Below are positions 12,887 to 25,213 of a stretch of 64,000 nucleotides of DNA, one piece after another. Under the pieces are notes generated by a model. That model saw only the letters and a program-made list of their open reading frames with translations. It ran no database searches and had not been told where the DNA came from. Positions within the stretch are counted from its first letter, which is position 1; each line of letters opens with the position of its first letter. Origin of the DNA: Osmia lignaria lignaria (Eukaryota; Arthropoda; Insecta; Hymenoptera; Megachilidae). The position numbers were made by a program, and so were the translations under genes. The stretch lies in the NCBI RefSeq assembly GCF_051020975.1, contig NC_135037.1, positions 9,300,001 to 9,364,000 of the forward strand, given 5' to 3'.

Positions 12887-14304
12887 ACTGATTTGATCGT
12901 GGGTGTACATTATCGCTCAAAAGTCATTATTGATTAATAATTCTAATTTATTTAGAAGAAAAATATTTTAATTACTACTCTATCTAATCAATATTAAATA
13001 TTACATTAGAATATCATAATAAAAAAATTTTAAAAGATATTAAATTTATCCTAAAGCTCTGTTTCATATAGTTATGTGTGAGACGTACTATTACAAATCA
13101 CGTTCCTAGCATTCTCTTGTACATATACGATTACATTTTATATATTTTGTGCAGATGTTTTTTTGGTACAATTATTTCATACAATTTATTAGATATACGA
13201 GTTACGTATCATATTTTAAAGCTCGACATAAATCAATGACATCCGAGTTAATTAAATTTTCATTCAACTGTTCTGGGATATTAAAATTCATTTCTAAACG
13301 CGATTAGAATAAATCATAATCTGATTAATTCTCCATCGTATGTACGAACGAATCCTTTGCTGTCAGTGAGGAAATCCATATAAAATAATAAATGAGGATA
13401 CTTGAAAAGAAGTTCGTCGAACATTTCACGAAGGCAAGCTACATTACATAACGCTTACGCGAAAACAGTTTCCTCTTCCGCGTCTATTTCAATACTAATC
13501 GTACGAAGCGTACCCCGCAATAGCACCAAGTCTCAGTACTATAAGCACGGTTAACGCGAAAGGTAACAATTATTATTATTCTCGCTTATGGCAGTGTCAA
13601 TCTACGTGAAATTGTATTATCGTGTACTACTGTTTGCTTCAATTTATTAACACTTTAACTGAAATTTTCGAAAATTTCATCAGGTAGTATTTCTATTTTT
13701 CATGTCTTATTTATTATTTTCGTGATATTTCATTATTTTTAAAGAATTTCTAGTAATATGGGTGATCGATTTCCATAGAAATCGATATCTAGGTAGGCCC
13801 CTTTCCAGAAATGTGAATCTTCACCATCCTGAAAAGTGTCTTTTTAGACAGCAATTAGAATTCCCATGTACTATGTCTCAATAACGAATCATCCTTTCTC
13901 GTTTAAGGCGTTCGTCCTCGAGCTGGCGACTCTCTGACGCGGTCACCTGTCGCCTGTGACGCGCGTTCACGCGATCGTTTCGCGATCGACACAAACTTTT
14001 TTTCGCCTTTACAGCTGTTCCCATCGGTTTATGCAAGCCTTTTTATCGATCTGACAAAGACTCGAACGCAATGTCGCTTCCTCGACCCATTCGTTTTCAA
14101 GCGACACTTTTACCTTTACCTACCTTTCACCATGATACTCTGCACCGATCGGTTTCACGGTCAGGATTATTTCATGCAATTCGTAATTTTGGTAAAATGT
14201 TAGTATTGAAATGAGAAAGGGGTTCATTGCACGTAATAACCATTAGATTTTTGTATGTAAAGTGGAGTTGATTTGAAAATATCAAAAGTGTGAATCATTA
14301 ATCT
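12887..14304. other. Non-coding DNA; no gene seen
   Basis: AT-rich, with a CpG-richer patch at 13890-14160 (CTGACGCGGTCACCTG, CGCGATCGTTTCGCGATCG). The last string holds two copies of CGCGATCG and is a short dyad. No exon or element is supported. Confidence 0.35.
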
Positions 14305-14588
14305 AATGACATAAAAGTATCATAAAATAGCAGATATTATATCAATTTGAAGCTTAAAGCTTACAAAAAGTAATTACGTCAGTAATTTGTTAATATTTTT
14401 AAAATAAATTGGCTGGTTGTCAAAAAAGCATTTGTGTATTACTCAGTAATTGATAAGATAACTCTTTGATAACTAGTAAGTTTCTATTAAAAATATTAAT
14501 TAATTGTTTATATAGTCATTTTCAGTAGACTTTAAGCTTCAATTTGATATGTTATAAGTGATATTTCGTGATACTTTTATGTCATGAA
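14305..14588. mobile_element. Inverted pair of dispersed R2 repeats
   Basis: The 14305-14370 arm (ATGACATAAAAGTATCATAAA ... TTGAAGCTTAAAGCTT on the + strand) is an inverted relative of 14509-14588 (CTTTAAGCTTCAATTTGATA ... ATACTTTTATGTCAT). The two arms are separated by about 140 bp, as expected of a small foldback or TIR element. Other copies of the arm occur singly at 14701, 17144, 21190 and 57663. Confidence 0.6.
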
Positions 14589-14700
14589 ATTGTATCAGAC
14601 TTTAGGTTCTGGAATTGCTATCTCATCTGCTATGCAAAAATATGGTTTGTTGCAATTAGCAAACAGCCATTTTGCATTAAGAAAATTAATGATGGGTTTA

Positions 14701-14782
14701 TGTAGTCATTTTCGTCATTTCTTAAGCTTTAATTTGATATGTCATAAGGATTATTTTATGATACTTTTATGTCATGAAATCA
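14701..14782 (+). repeat. R2 dispersed repeat copy
   Basis: Contains CTTAAGCTTTAATTTGATAT followed by GATACTTTTATGTCATGAAA, nearly identical to the 14509 copy. A chance open frame runs through it. Confidence 0.65.
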
Positions 14783-17143
14783 TGTCAAAATTTATATGTT
14801 TCAAAATTGGTCATTTGATACCTAATTATATCTTTTGTAATTATCCAACAATACAGTACACATTGTTCTATTTTTGTATGAAATGTAGTTCAATATTTTT
14901 CCAAAATTAATTAAAATTTATATGTATTTATTGCAAAAATATCAACAAGTGAAATCGCATTCATGAAACGATGCAGAAAATCTTGTGAATAGCATTGCTT
15001 CGGATATGTTCAAGATAAGTGGTATAAAAGTAGGAAATGGAATTGAAACGTTATCGCGTTATCGATGAGCGAATTTTTCAACTGATACACATTTTACATA
15101 CAAATAAGAAATTATTCAAATGTCAATCATCCGATCGACCGGCTAATATTTCTGATAATCTTGATCACAAACCACAGACTTTCAAGAATGCGTCCTGGAA
15201 AATAACGTTTATGTAAAATAAAAAGAATGTCCCATGGCCGGGAGATGTTGGGTCCCTTGAGGACTCGCTTCAAGGCAAGCTACTAGTTTCATATTTTACT
15301 CTACCGTCATCTAGTTTCGCCGAGTTTCCGATTACACGTAAGATCACGATGAAAATGATTCTTAGTTTACCAGTCTACCGATCTAGCTGACAGAGATTGA
15401 TTGATTTACGAATTGTAAATCAACAACGAGCGCAATTTTAATGCAAGCTTCCTGTGCTGCTCGCTCTTGTCGTGTTGCAATAAATCCATTTATTATTGAT
15501 AATTGTTTCGTAAGTTCCTCTTTTTTCCTTTTAATTAAGGAAGATGTAAGGAAGCAATTATTTGTGAAAAGAATTAATTAGTTTATTACTATCATTTGTT
15601 TTTCATATTTGCTTGAAATCGATTACTTCTTACGTTCAGTCTGGTTCAATTAAATGAAATTATGTAAAACAAAATTAAAATTCAGATTTAAGTTTACAAT
15701 TAACTGATGACTGATGGCGTTAGCTTGATCGAGAAATTATGCTAGTACCTTACTATGCTCATACATTCCATGCAATTTGATCGTATCATTTCGCTACTTA
15801 TGAATCATTTTCATACAGGAATTCTTAATTACGTTATTATTCTATATCTTATTTCTTGAACTAGTTCATTGCAATTAGTTGCAACGTCCAGGCATTAAAA
15901 ATTATTATCAAGATTAATAATGTTACTTTTGCAGTAGGTAAATACCTAGCTCATTCTATGTCTTATTTAACCAGAATAAAATGCGATCAAGGTGTAGTAC
16001 ACTTGCAATGAAATTATGCTTCTCCATGAAAATAGTGATATCCTGAATTCTAATAAAAAAAGGGAGTCCAATGTGTATAGGTACATATAGGGAAAAATTT
16101 GAATTGACATTTATTTTTTATTCATATTTCTCAACTATATACTCAATTTCATATTTAGTAATTAAAAATTATATTTTCTAAATTATTTCCAACATATTTT
16201 GCTAACTTTTTTAATCGCATTTATTTTATAAAGTTTATCAATTTTAATAATGTGGGTCAGAAAGGGTTAATTTCACCTGACATGCAAGTTCTATATGAAA
16301 AAATCACTTATATATTAATGATAAAATGATAAATTGTTTTTCTGTTAATGAATAATAATGTAAATTATAAAAAATTAATTTCACTCTATGCGAGTCCATA
16401 ATAGTCACTAAACAATATCATCTGAACACGCGTGGGTATGCAAGTACCTAACTCACGGTGAACATTAAACATTTTTCTAAACAAGCACACGTGAATTCAG
16501 CGTGCTGAAAGAGTTAATGTAGCGTGTATACAAGCTCGGCAAGTAGGCGTGTATAAACGTCGAAAGGCAAACAACAGTCAGAAGTTTACAATCGGTGGCC
16601 GGCTTTCTCGCGTGGTACGCATGTCGTTAGGTATGCGACACGTATGGTATACCTACACTGTCCTACACCGAGTCCGCATGGTCGTAGAAAGGCCGTTTGA
16701 AGGACAAGGGTCATGTCTGACTCCGATACATACATATACACACAAGACACGGCCACTGACTTTTGCTGTTCACCTTTACCGTATACGCTGCCATCCACAT
16801 GTGCGTGCGTCTTTCTACCCTTCTGTCATGCTTCCACTTACACCGTAGAATTTAGCCACGATGAAAGGGAAATTTTTGGAAACATTTAGGAAATTAAAGG
16901 TTCTTTTAACAGGTAAAGGCTCTATGGTTGTATTTGATGAAGATTTAATTAAGTGAAATGTGATTTCATAAGTAAAAATTAATGGAGGCTTAAGGTGTGA
17001 TGAAAACAGGCACATAAGCACTTTAGCAATATCTTAACTTTTGGTGCAATTTGGCTGGGCAATACTAAACTGTAAATTGATTAATCCATGGTTGGTTTCA
17101 ATAAAGAACCATTCATTTTGTAGTAATAATATTTATGAAATGT

Positions 17144-17225
17144 TTATATAGTCATTTTCACGAAACTTTAAGCTTTAATTTGATATATCATAAGTGCTAT
17201 TTTATAATAGTTTTATGTCATGAAA
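17144..17225 (+). repeat. R2 dispersed repeat copy
   Basis: TATAGTCATTTTCACGAAAC, then TTTAAGCTTTAATTTGATAT and TTTTATGTCATGAAA, matching the 14509 and 14701 copies with few changes. Confidence 0.65.
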
Positions 17226-20200
17226 ATTTGTTAGATCATCTGCATTGCATTTGATGTATCAAAATCTTCGCTGCATTTCTATGTAACATAATAATTATTA
17301 ATCATACTTTGAAAATTAATAATTTTATAGCCTACATTATAATCCTATCAATAAATAAGAAAATAAAATTACAAAAATCATGAATTCAATGAGTGTTGCA
17401 GTCACCGAAGTGTTAATGTGCAATCAAAATTGTATCTGTTTAAGGATTAATTAATTCATTAATGAATGACCAATGGTCCAGATGAAATTTCGCCAAGCCA
17501 GTCTCTGAAGTCGATTTCGAAGAAGGCCTTTAAGTGAATCGAGCGTACACAAACGTGGCGACACAGAGTGCCAATGTGTTTTCCCAGTTGGGTCAAACAC
17601 CCTGAGCTTAGATAAGGTTCCCAACCTTGGCACGGCCAACGTGCTACGTAATGTAGGTGCACTCGCACGCACAGTACACATAGTATGTACGTGTGTATGA
17701 TCGTAGAACGACGCGTGTAGACCGCACACGCGTTCTTGTCGAGCCCGAAAGAATCACGGGAATGCGAAGAAAATAGCATGGTAAGCTGCTGATATATAAT
17801 TGTTATTAATGGTGGCGCTGTTGTTTCACACGATAACGTATCGTAAATATACGTCAGGTTCTCCTGGCTTGAAATTTCTGCGTGAAGCTGAATGATAGAC
17901 CGCTTGTTAAATTCTACTCGGCTAGATTTAACACGTTCACTGTCACAATAGTAACAGACGTTGTAACGAAGGAGTCTTCTTATTGTTAGTGTGACACATT
18001 CCAAATGTAAATTTTCAGTTGTTGCATATTTCTAGTTGAAATATGTTTATTATAAAATTTGTAATTATATTTGTGTAGTTTTCAAATTCTAATATTCTAA
18101 TGATCCAAAATTTTAATATTTTCAAATTCTAACATCCGAAAATTTTAATACTTTAATGATCCAAAATTCTAATATTCCAATATTCTAACATTCTAATATT
18201 CTAAATTCTCTCATAAAATCAGATAGCTTCTTCTTCTTGACGCACCTTCTATTTCTGGAATTATGATACTTCAAAACTGTCAAGTTTGGTATGAAATGCT
18301 CGTCAAGCCATTTCCTGTAGGTCGTGTGAATTTCGAAATATTCCACGATAAGTCTTCTGATGCATTATCTCAGGCGGCAGCGGTTAGCCTTATCGTCTGG
18401 AAACATCATCTGGAAATCTGTGATCTCAGAAGGCCGGTGGACGGTGATCGATACAAACAGATAACCATTAATCGCAATAAAACTTGAAAATTAAAGTGTT
18501 ACGGGATACCTTTGAGTAATCCGTCGATTGTTTGCACCAGACATTCGTGAGTGCAAAGTAATCACGGCTTAGAATTTCTTGAATTCTTATTATTGATAAA
18601 CAGCTTTCCCGATTGTTTGCATTTAGTATAATTACTATCCACTTTCACCTACTATTATAATAATTATTTACTTTCATATATTATATTGTAACACTGTCCT
18701 ACAATTTCTATTCTAATGATTGTTTAGAATTTTTTAAATTGATTTTTGATAATTCAGTAATTTGAAAATTTATTGTCCATATTTCCTATTGTTCATTTAA
18801 TTTATATTTTGACAGCTAAATATCAAAATTGAGTAATTACAAAAAATTTACTTCTATATTTTTTCTTTTTTACGGTTACCAAATAAAATCACCCATTTCA
18901 CGGTTAAACTTTTTTTCTTTTATTACAAATGGTACATTCATCGTATGGAATTTAATGCACAGTTTTTCGTCGATTTTGTCCACGATTTCTTCGAGATCAG
19001 ACTAATTCCGACACTCCCACGTGTTTCCTTCCCCAGCCGTTGCTCTTTTCTTCGTTGCCGTCAGGATTTATTAGCAGTCGTTATTTACCCCCTACGAATC
19101 TTATTCTCGTATAGCAATGATTTACAGGGACGGGGTTTCTGCGAATTCGCGCGTGAATCGTGCTTTTTATACCATTTAAAATTTATTCCTGCACCACCGA
19201 CACCCTCCTATCGGAAGCTTCCCGACCAGAAGAGGGCTCATGCCATTGGAACCGTAACGTTTTCAGGATTCGTGCTTTTAATTGCGCTAAAAGCCATTTG
19301 TCATCGGGATGTTTCCTCGTTTTCTTCCTATTTTCATGGAACACTTGTGTGTACCGGAATGCAATGCTTTCGAGATCAATTCCTTTTTTTTTTCCATTGC
19401 TGAAAGGAAAGCCTTTGGGTGGAGTATTTTTAAATGACTTTTGTATTATGTGTTATGTCTTTCTTTGCAAAATGTACTCACCTACCGCACCTCTATCGTA
19501 TTGCATTCCGAACGAGACTTCAGACACTTTTGCCTCGCACACTGTCGTACGTCTCAGAACACGTTATTTTTTTCTCTCATTTATATTTGCACACGATGTC
19601 GTACAAACACCTTGCTATATCGCCACGCGGCCCATTGGTATGCGACGGGAATGTCGATCCCCGAGATCTACGAATGTCACGGACCTTCTTGAATATCTAC
19701 GATTTTCTAAACCGTTAGAAAAATCCTTTACACTTGCAAAACGCTTGTTCAACTGTTTATGAAACGCGTGTTGCTTCGTAATGTTAAATCTGGCGATATG
19801 TGGCAAAAAGGAGGCATATCACAATAGACTAACGCTGCAATCAGAAAGGGAATAATTCTACATGCAAAGTTAATTAAAAATTTTTAATAAAACATTGTTA
19901 TATCTAGCTTTGTTTTCGAGACGTTTCCGTGAAGAGTCCAATAATCTTTTAAGCGATAAATTGTATTGTTTAAGCAGCAAGTGTCTCTCTAAAATGGCTC
20001 GTTTTCTTTTGAATGGAGGATGATCCTTCAAATAAATCCGTTGGACGCGTAATCTGCTCGAAAGATATAAAATAATACAGCGCGGGTACACAAACGAGGA
20101 CAGTTAACTGCAAGCTGCAACGAATTCCGCAATTGCTCTTTTATCGTGATCTTCAGACTACCGGCCAGAATTGCTTTATTACAGAGCTCAATTCGCTTTC

Positions 20201-21189
20201 AATTTACCGCGGTCGCTCGCATGAAAGTCGCGTCTCATTGCGCCGGCTCATTAGCTTGTAACTTAACAGACAATCATGCGAATTGCAAAAAAAGAAGGAA
20301 AAAACAAGCAATTCTATTGTTGGGAATCGTGAAGAACCTTGGAAAATTTAAAGATTCCTCTACAGTGGCACATATTATAATTTAATATTAATATTTCAAA
20401 TACAATTTTCTAATCATTTCTAGCAACTTGTAGTAAATTTTTAGAAATTGAAATAAAAATTTGTTACCCACAGATGTGAGGTGACACCAATACCATTTTA
20501 AATATTCATATTAGCAAATTTTCAATTTATTTTCTTTTGCTTTTTAAACTTTTATGATTTTTATTTTCTTACCTTTAATTTTAAGACACTTGTAATTTTA
20601 CTTTTTTTTTTTAAAAATGTTTTATGATTGATACCCGATACATAAAATAAATATAAATGAAGTCAAGAATAATAATACTGAAATCTTAAAAATTATAAGT
20701 CCGCGGTTACAAATCTATTCGTTTATCCAGATAAGCAAGATTTTGTTCGGTAGTATTATAGTGGGAAGTTGCGATCTCGGCAAGCTGTATCTTTGCGAGA
20801 CGCCAGGTTTAAGTGTCCATTCATCATTCCAGAAGGATACAGCTTTATTGCAAACGCGACGAGGGAACTTGAAGAGGGTCACAGTAGGTTTATTACCGGG
20901 TTATCTCCTATTGAATCAACACGTAGTCTGGTCCATCGTGATTATCACAATCGCGAACCATTATTTATGGATAATGTTCATCGATACGACGATATCGGTT
21001 CAATTGATTTCTCATTTCGTAAGGACGATTCTATACCCATCCTTTATTTCATCGAACAATGATTAATAGAGGTAATCGAAGTGTAAGATAAATAATAAAT
21101 CATTTGTTGAAAGCTGAAACGTTCAATTATTAACACTTAAAGATATATAAACAAATAGAAATATTTTGCTGAATGATAAACTTTTGAAG

Positions 21190-21255
21190 CTTTATTAAAC
21201 CTTAAGCTTTAATATGATATTCCATAAGCACCATTTTGCAGTACTTTTATGTCAG
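21190..21255 (+). repeat. R2 dispersed repeat copy, diverged
   Basis: CTTAAGCTTTAATATGATAT then CAGTACTTTTATGTCA. It is the most diverged copy and lacks the 5' TATAGTCATTTTC segment. Confidence 0.55.
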
Positions 21256-21959
21256 ATTTTCTATCTCAAAGTTCATCATCTGATATGCAACCAATAATAA
21301 TTATAATTTTTATAAAAACTTTCAGTTATAATCTAAATATAAATCTGTATAGCAACAAATGACATTAAATATTTTTCCTTTAAATTGATAATCCTTATTA
21401 GTAGGCACTATAGTACAATGTGACTGTACAATTATGTAAATGAACGATAAATTTTAATCTGGACATTGAAGTAAATGGCATCAACCTATGTCGAAAGCTT
21501 TATAGTTATATTAATAATAGCCGAAGCTGTAATGGGAAAATAACATACATGAAGATCGTATGTGATATGGTATTTCCAATTTTCATAGAAGCTTGTAATT
21601 TTCATCAATGATCGGTAATTCTAACTTGAGCGTAGGGTTAAATAATTGCAAACAACGATGCCAGTTTTTCCAGTAAGCCATCAATGTTTAAAATTACGGT
21701 GTAAAATTGCAAAAATATTCATTGCAGTAATTAGAACTGTTGCCTTACTTGAACCAAGCCCGTTACAACGTTTAATTAACATAATTTTCTCTAAAAAAAC
21801 TATTTTGTCAAAAAATAATAATGGGAGCATTTTTGTTTAAAAAATTTGTATTATCTAGTCGTTTCTCTTATCCAAGATGATGGACGGCATTATTAATTGA
21901 ATGTCCTAATAAAAACAAAAAAAAAGTGTCGAGAAAGCATGATTAGCATGAAAAAGGAC

Positions 21960-22340
21960 GGTAGGAGAGTTGCTACCGCGTGCGCGCGCTTCCTAGACGA
22001 AGCGCCATGATTCAACGGGGCGCGCCACGGGTTTGTTGAAAACAGCTAAAAGCTGGCTACGGATGATCATAGATAGACACGAAAATTCGTGGTTCGCCAC
22101 GACGGCGACGGCGACGACGACGACGGCGGCGACGGCGGCGGGCGACGCGACAAGCGTCCTTGCTCCAACCACTCGCGCTACTACCGATGACGTAATCGTC
22201 GCGATACCCCGCAATCTTGGCGCCGCGGTAAACTCGTAATATCTATTTTTATCTGGTGGAAGCAGGGGCACCGCCCCGTCCCTTCTCCCCGTCGCACACA
22301 GCCACACTAGGACGTACTTCGACACACCCGTGTTCCATCA
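21960..22340. promoter_or_regulatory. CpG-rich island upstream of the Dad exons
   Basis: The block is strongly GC/CpG-rich (CGTGCGCGCGC, GGGGCGCGCCACGGG, TTGGCGCCGCGG) in an AT-rich neighbourhood. It includes a GAC/GGC triplet run at 22098-22149, a TGACGTAATCG CRE-like site near 22189, and pyrimidine-rich CTCCTCCTCTTCTTCC just downstream. It could be a promoter or first-exon region of the Dad gene, which starts to read 2 kb downstream, but no exon could be proven. Confidence 0.35.
22098..22149. repeat. GAC/GGC trinucleotide run
   Basis: About 17 consecutive GAC or GGC triplets. Every offset yields hexamers of the form GRCGRC. It is read as alternating T/A or D/G residues in chance frames. 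Confidence 0.9.
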
Positions 22341-24329
22341 CCTTCTCCTCCTCTTCTTCCTGACTTCTTAACCTCTAAATTCAGCCTCCGAGTCGCAATG
22401 ACCATTCTTCAGGCTCATAATAAATGTTTTCATTTAGATATTTAAACGAATCGTTAGATGGCAGCTCCGTTTGAATTTTATGGCGGGATTTTAAAAATTG
22501 TCAGGGCGGCAGTAAAAATTTTACAGCAAAGACATTTCTAAACGCTTTAGATCTTCCCATCTCTTTGGGGCAGATAGATATGCTCAACTGGAATCCATAA
22601 TTTCATAATTCTACTTATCTGAACGAGAAGAAGTGAGAAAAGAAATTATTTTGACCTTTTCGCTTAGAAACTGAGTCCTAGGTAATTGGTTTCACAAATT
22701 TTTCCCTTCTCTTTTGATGAGGCTTTGCTTGTTAATAGATCATGATACTATTATAAGAATTTCCTAAATATTACAATTTCGAAAATAAACGCTCAATAAT
22801 TTAAAGGGCCGCCCTGACTCCTCCATAGTTACACCAATTTCTGAGTTCCTTGAGTATCTAGGAATTTCAAGACAGAAAGAGATAATCGTGAAACGTGACT
22901 AGAATTAGAAATTACGAGGCGACAATTTACACGGTATTACCTACCGCTGAGAAGTTGGCGATAACTTCACGGTTCCGTTGAAAGATGGCGTAAACACGTT
23001 CCAATCGGGGAAACAGGTTAGGGTAGGTTCGGGCGCCAACGTCGCGGCGACACGTTAATTATAGCAAAAAGTTTCGATCGATTTATTGATCGGACGCGAG
23101 CTCGTCTTCGCCGGTGTTTTGCATATTTTAAAAGCATTTTCGATGTTCCTTTTTAAGGATGTCTGATAAAACCGGGCCAATCAGGTTCACCTGTAATGCT
23201 GCTGCTCTTCCTTTTATCTTCGGCGAACGGTTCGATGTTCCCCATAAATGTCAGCCGCTGCAATTAATCATTGATTAAAACGAAGCAATTGGAAGTGATT
23301 CGCGGGATTTTTCTGTCGTTTCATCCAGTTGATATATACATGATAATTCAGTCTTCAACGACGTTCTTTTTTACTTATTTATTGAAGGTGATCATGCAAA
23401 ATGTGGCGCCAAGGATAGAAACTAACAATTCGATTATTTCATTTAGCAATAATTTAATAATTTTCTGGATTTCATATTTAACAATTATTAACAAAATTAT
23501 AATAATTTACTGAAGTTGCTTTTACACAATTTATTTTTATAGATCAAATTGTATGAAGTATTTAGCCGCCATATTGGTTCCCAAAGACCGACATTACGAA
23601 CTTAATTCAACCAAGAAATTAGAAAATGAAAACCGTAGGACAATTCTAAATACCGGAAATTCAGGATAAATTAATAATTTGAAATAAATAAAATGAAACA
23701 TTATATTAAAAAATAATTTTTTCATGTTTGAATGAAATATTTTGAACCAACGATACGGTGAAGTTTCTCAAGACAAATATCCAATATTTGAATGATTTGA
23801 AAGTCATACGTTTTACTTGTTAATGCAGATATCTTCTGCCTTTCAACGTCGTAGATTCTTTTTCCTTTCTCCGTCTGCTCTCTTGTCTACTCTCGAATCT
23901 GGCGCCGTCGTTGTCCCTACGATGGTTGGCGAAGCGCGTGGGACTTTCCGGCGACAAGTCCTTTATGATACCGCTTGGTATATACGCCCGCAGCCTCTCA
24001 CCGAACACTTTTACCAAGAAAGAGAAAGACTTCTCGTTAATGACGGATCTCATCTTGTTTCGTGGCATGCCTCTGTATCACATTTCGTGGAAATTGTTCC
24101 GTAAAAACAGTTGATTAAACTCTTTCCTACCCACGCTATCGAGCAGCTTTAATTAATAAACTTTCAGACAGCGGATATGTTTAAATTTGTTAATAAAAGT
24201 TAACAAGTGTATAATTCGATCATTCTGACACGTATTCTTTTAATACTTTGATGTATTTAAATTCGCATTATTAAGATAGGAAATATTAATTTTTCAAAAC
24301 TAATTATTTTTAATCTAATCTTGTTACAG
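22341..24329. other. Probable intron or upstream region of the Dad gene
   Basis: No MH1 or linker exon was recognised. GC-richer patches occur at 22950-23120 (GGTTAGGGTAGGTTCGGGCG, CAACGTCGCGGCGACACG) and 23840-24110. The latter is open in three frames at once (two +, one -) and could be an exon, but no frame resembles Smad sequence. Confidence 0.35.
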
Positions 24330-25213
24330 GTGAAACAGGTCAGAAGGAATGGTGTACCTTAGCATATTGGGAACTGGGTGGTCGAGTGGGTCGTTTGTAC
24401 CCTGTGGAACCTTCAACAGTGAATGTTTTCGATTCTCTCCACGATGGCGATGGCCTTTGCTTGGCAACGTTAGCTGAGAATCATGTTGCACCTCCTGCGG
24501 TCCAAAAGACACGAAGCAAAATTGGGCTTGGTAAGATTCTTCGTCATCTTTTATTTTCTGTATATTCGGCTGCAATGTAGGCTTCTTTTAATTAATGTTA
24601 AAGATAGAAAGAGGAACCCAGAACAATGTACCAAAATTCAAAGATTTTAAAATTCTAAAAATTTAAATTATAATTAATAATATTAAACACTTGATACTGT
24701 TAGTAAAGCCAAGGGAGAGGTCCAACTCAGATCCTAGTTGCGCCAATGACCTTAGGGAGAGCCACAGCTAAAGAACACAAAGAAGCCTAAATTGCACGTG
24801 ATCATACATGACTTGAAAGAAACATTTTATTTAGAAGAAAAAAAATTATGATTTTGTTGATAGGTTTAATGCTTAGCCAAGAAGCAGATGGTGTATGGGC
24901 GTACAACAGATCTGAGAGCCCGATTTTCGTGAACTCGCCTACTTTGGATGACCCAGAGTCTAGAACGTTACTCGTCTATCGTGTGCCTCCTGGCTTTTGT
25001 CTGAACATTTTCGACCGTACCAAAATCCTGCAACTGCCATACGGCAATGGTAATACGAGAACAAGCAATCAGGCATCAGGATTCGCGTCCGGTCCTGTTG
25101 ATATCAACTCCGTCCGAATCAGCTTTGCCAAAGGCTGGGGACCCAAGTACTCAAGACAGGAAGTCACCTCTTGTCCGTGTTGGCTCGAAGTACTCCTAGC
25201 ACCGTGCAGGTGA
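24330..25213 (+). CDS. Dad: Inhibitory Smad, MH2-domain exons (Dad / SMAD6-7 type), 5' part missing
   Basis: Two exons, 24330-24530 and 24864-25213 (stop TGA), are joined through a split glycine codon. Intron ends are GT (24531) and AG (24863). The joined product begins GETGQKEWCTLAYWELGGRV (first G supplied partly by the upstream exon), contains TRSKIGLGLMLSQEADGVWA, SPIFVNSPTLDDPESR and VDINSVRISFAKGWGPKYSR, and ends SCPCWLEVLLAPCR. This is a nearly full MH2 domain. The C-terminus stops after CWLEVLL and lacks the SSxS phosphorylation tail of receptor-activated Smads, and it has the long-diverged linker entry expected of inhibitory Smads. Known role of the family: negative feedback on BMP/Dpp signalling by blocking type I receptors and R-Smads. 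The first exon here enters with one base owed by an upstream exon; that exon, with the MH1-like part and start codon, was not found. The 333-bp intron contains a small TIR element. AATAAA signals follow at 25639 and 25729. Confidence 0.9.
24557..24810. mobile_element. TIR element (family R3) in the last Dad intron
   Basis: The left end CTGCAATGTAGGCTTCTTTT and the right end AAAGAAGCCTAAATTGCACG are inverted copies, with weaker similarity continuing outward (CTGTATATTCGG). It fills most of the intron between 24531 and 24863, starting 27 bp after the donor. Related ends occur at 27203, 27374 and 27716. Confidence 0.6.

Larger units (their letters stand above)
14783..21959. other. Gene-poor stretch with multi-frame chance ORFs
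   Basis: Islands of raised GC at 16540-16850, 17500-17760, 18940-19800 and 20100-20340 allow long open frames (up to about 200 codons, 19160-19762 +, and 181 codons, 17459-18004 -). At each site two or three frames are open together, the products are rich in C, F, R and H with no family resemblance, and no acceptor/donor pair is evident, so none is annotated as a gene. A degenerate ATTCTAAT-type AT repeat lies at 18080-18210. The region may be regulatory DNA upstream of the Dad gene. Confidence 0.4.

Noticed and set aside
17459..18004. 181-codon open frame (-)
   Set aside because: Overlaps another open frame on the same strand, crosses CA/GT-rich sequence, and shows no domain.
19160..19762. 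200-codon open frame (+) with overlapping frames at 18945-19403 and 19434-19718
   Set aside because: Several frames are open at once, composition is C/F/R-rich, there is no family resemblance and no splice context; best explained by a local rise in GC.
23817..24114. Possible upstream Dad exon, open in three frames
   Set aside because: None of the frames resembles an MH1 domain, a PY-motif linker or the MH2 start, and the joining phase cannot be shown.
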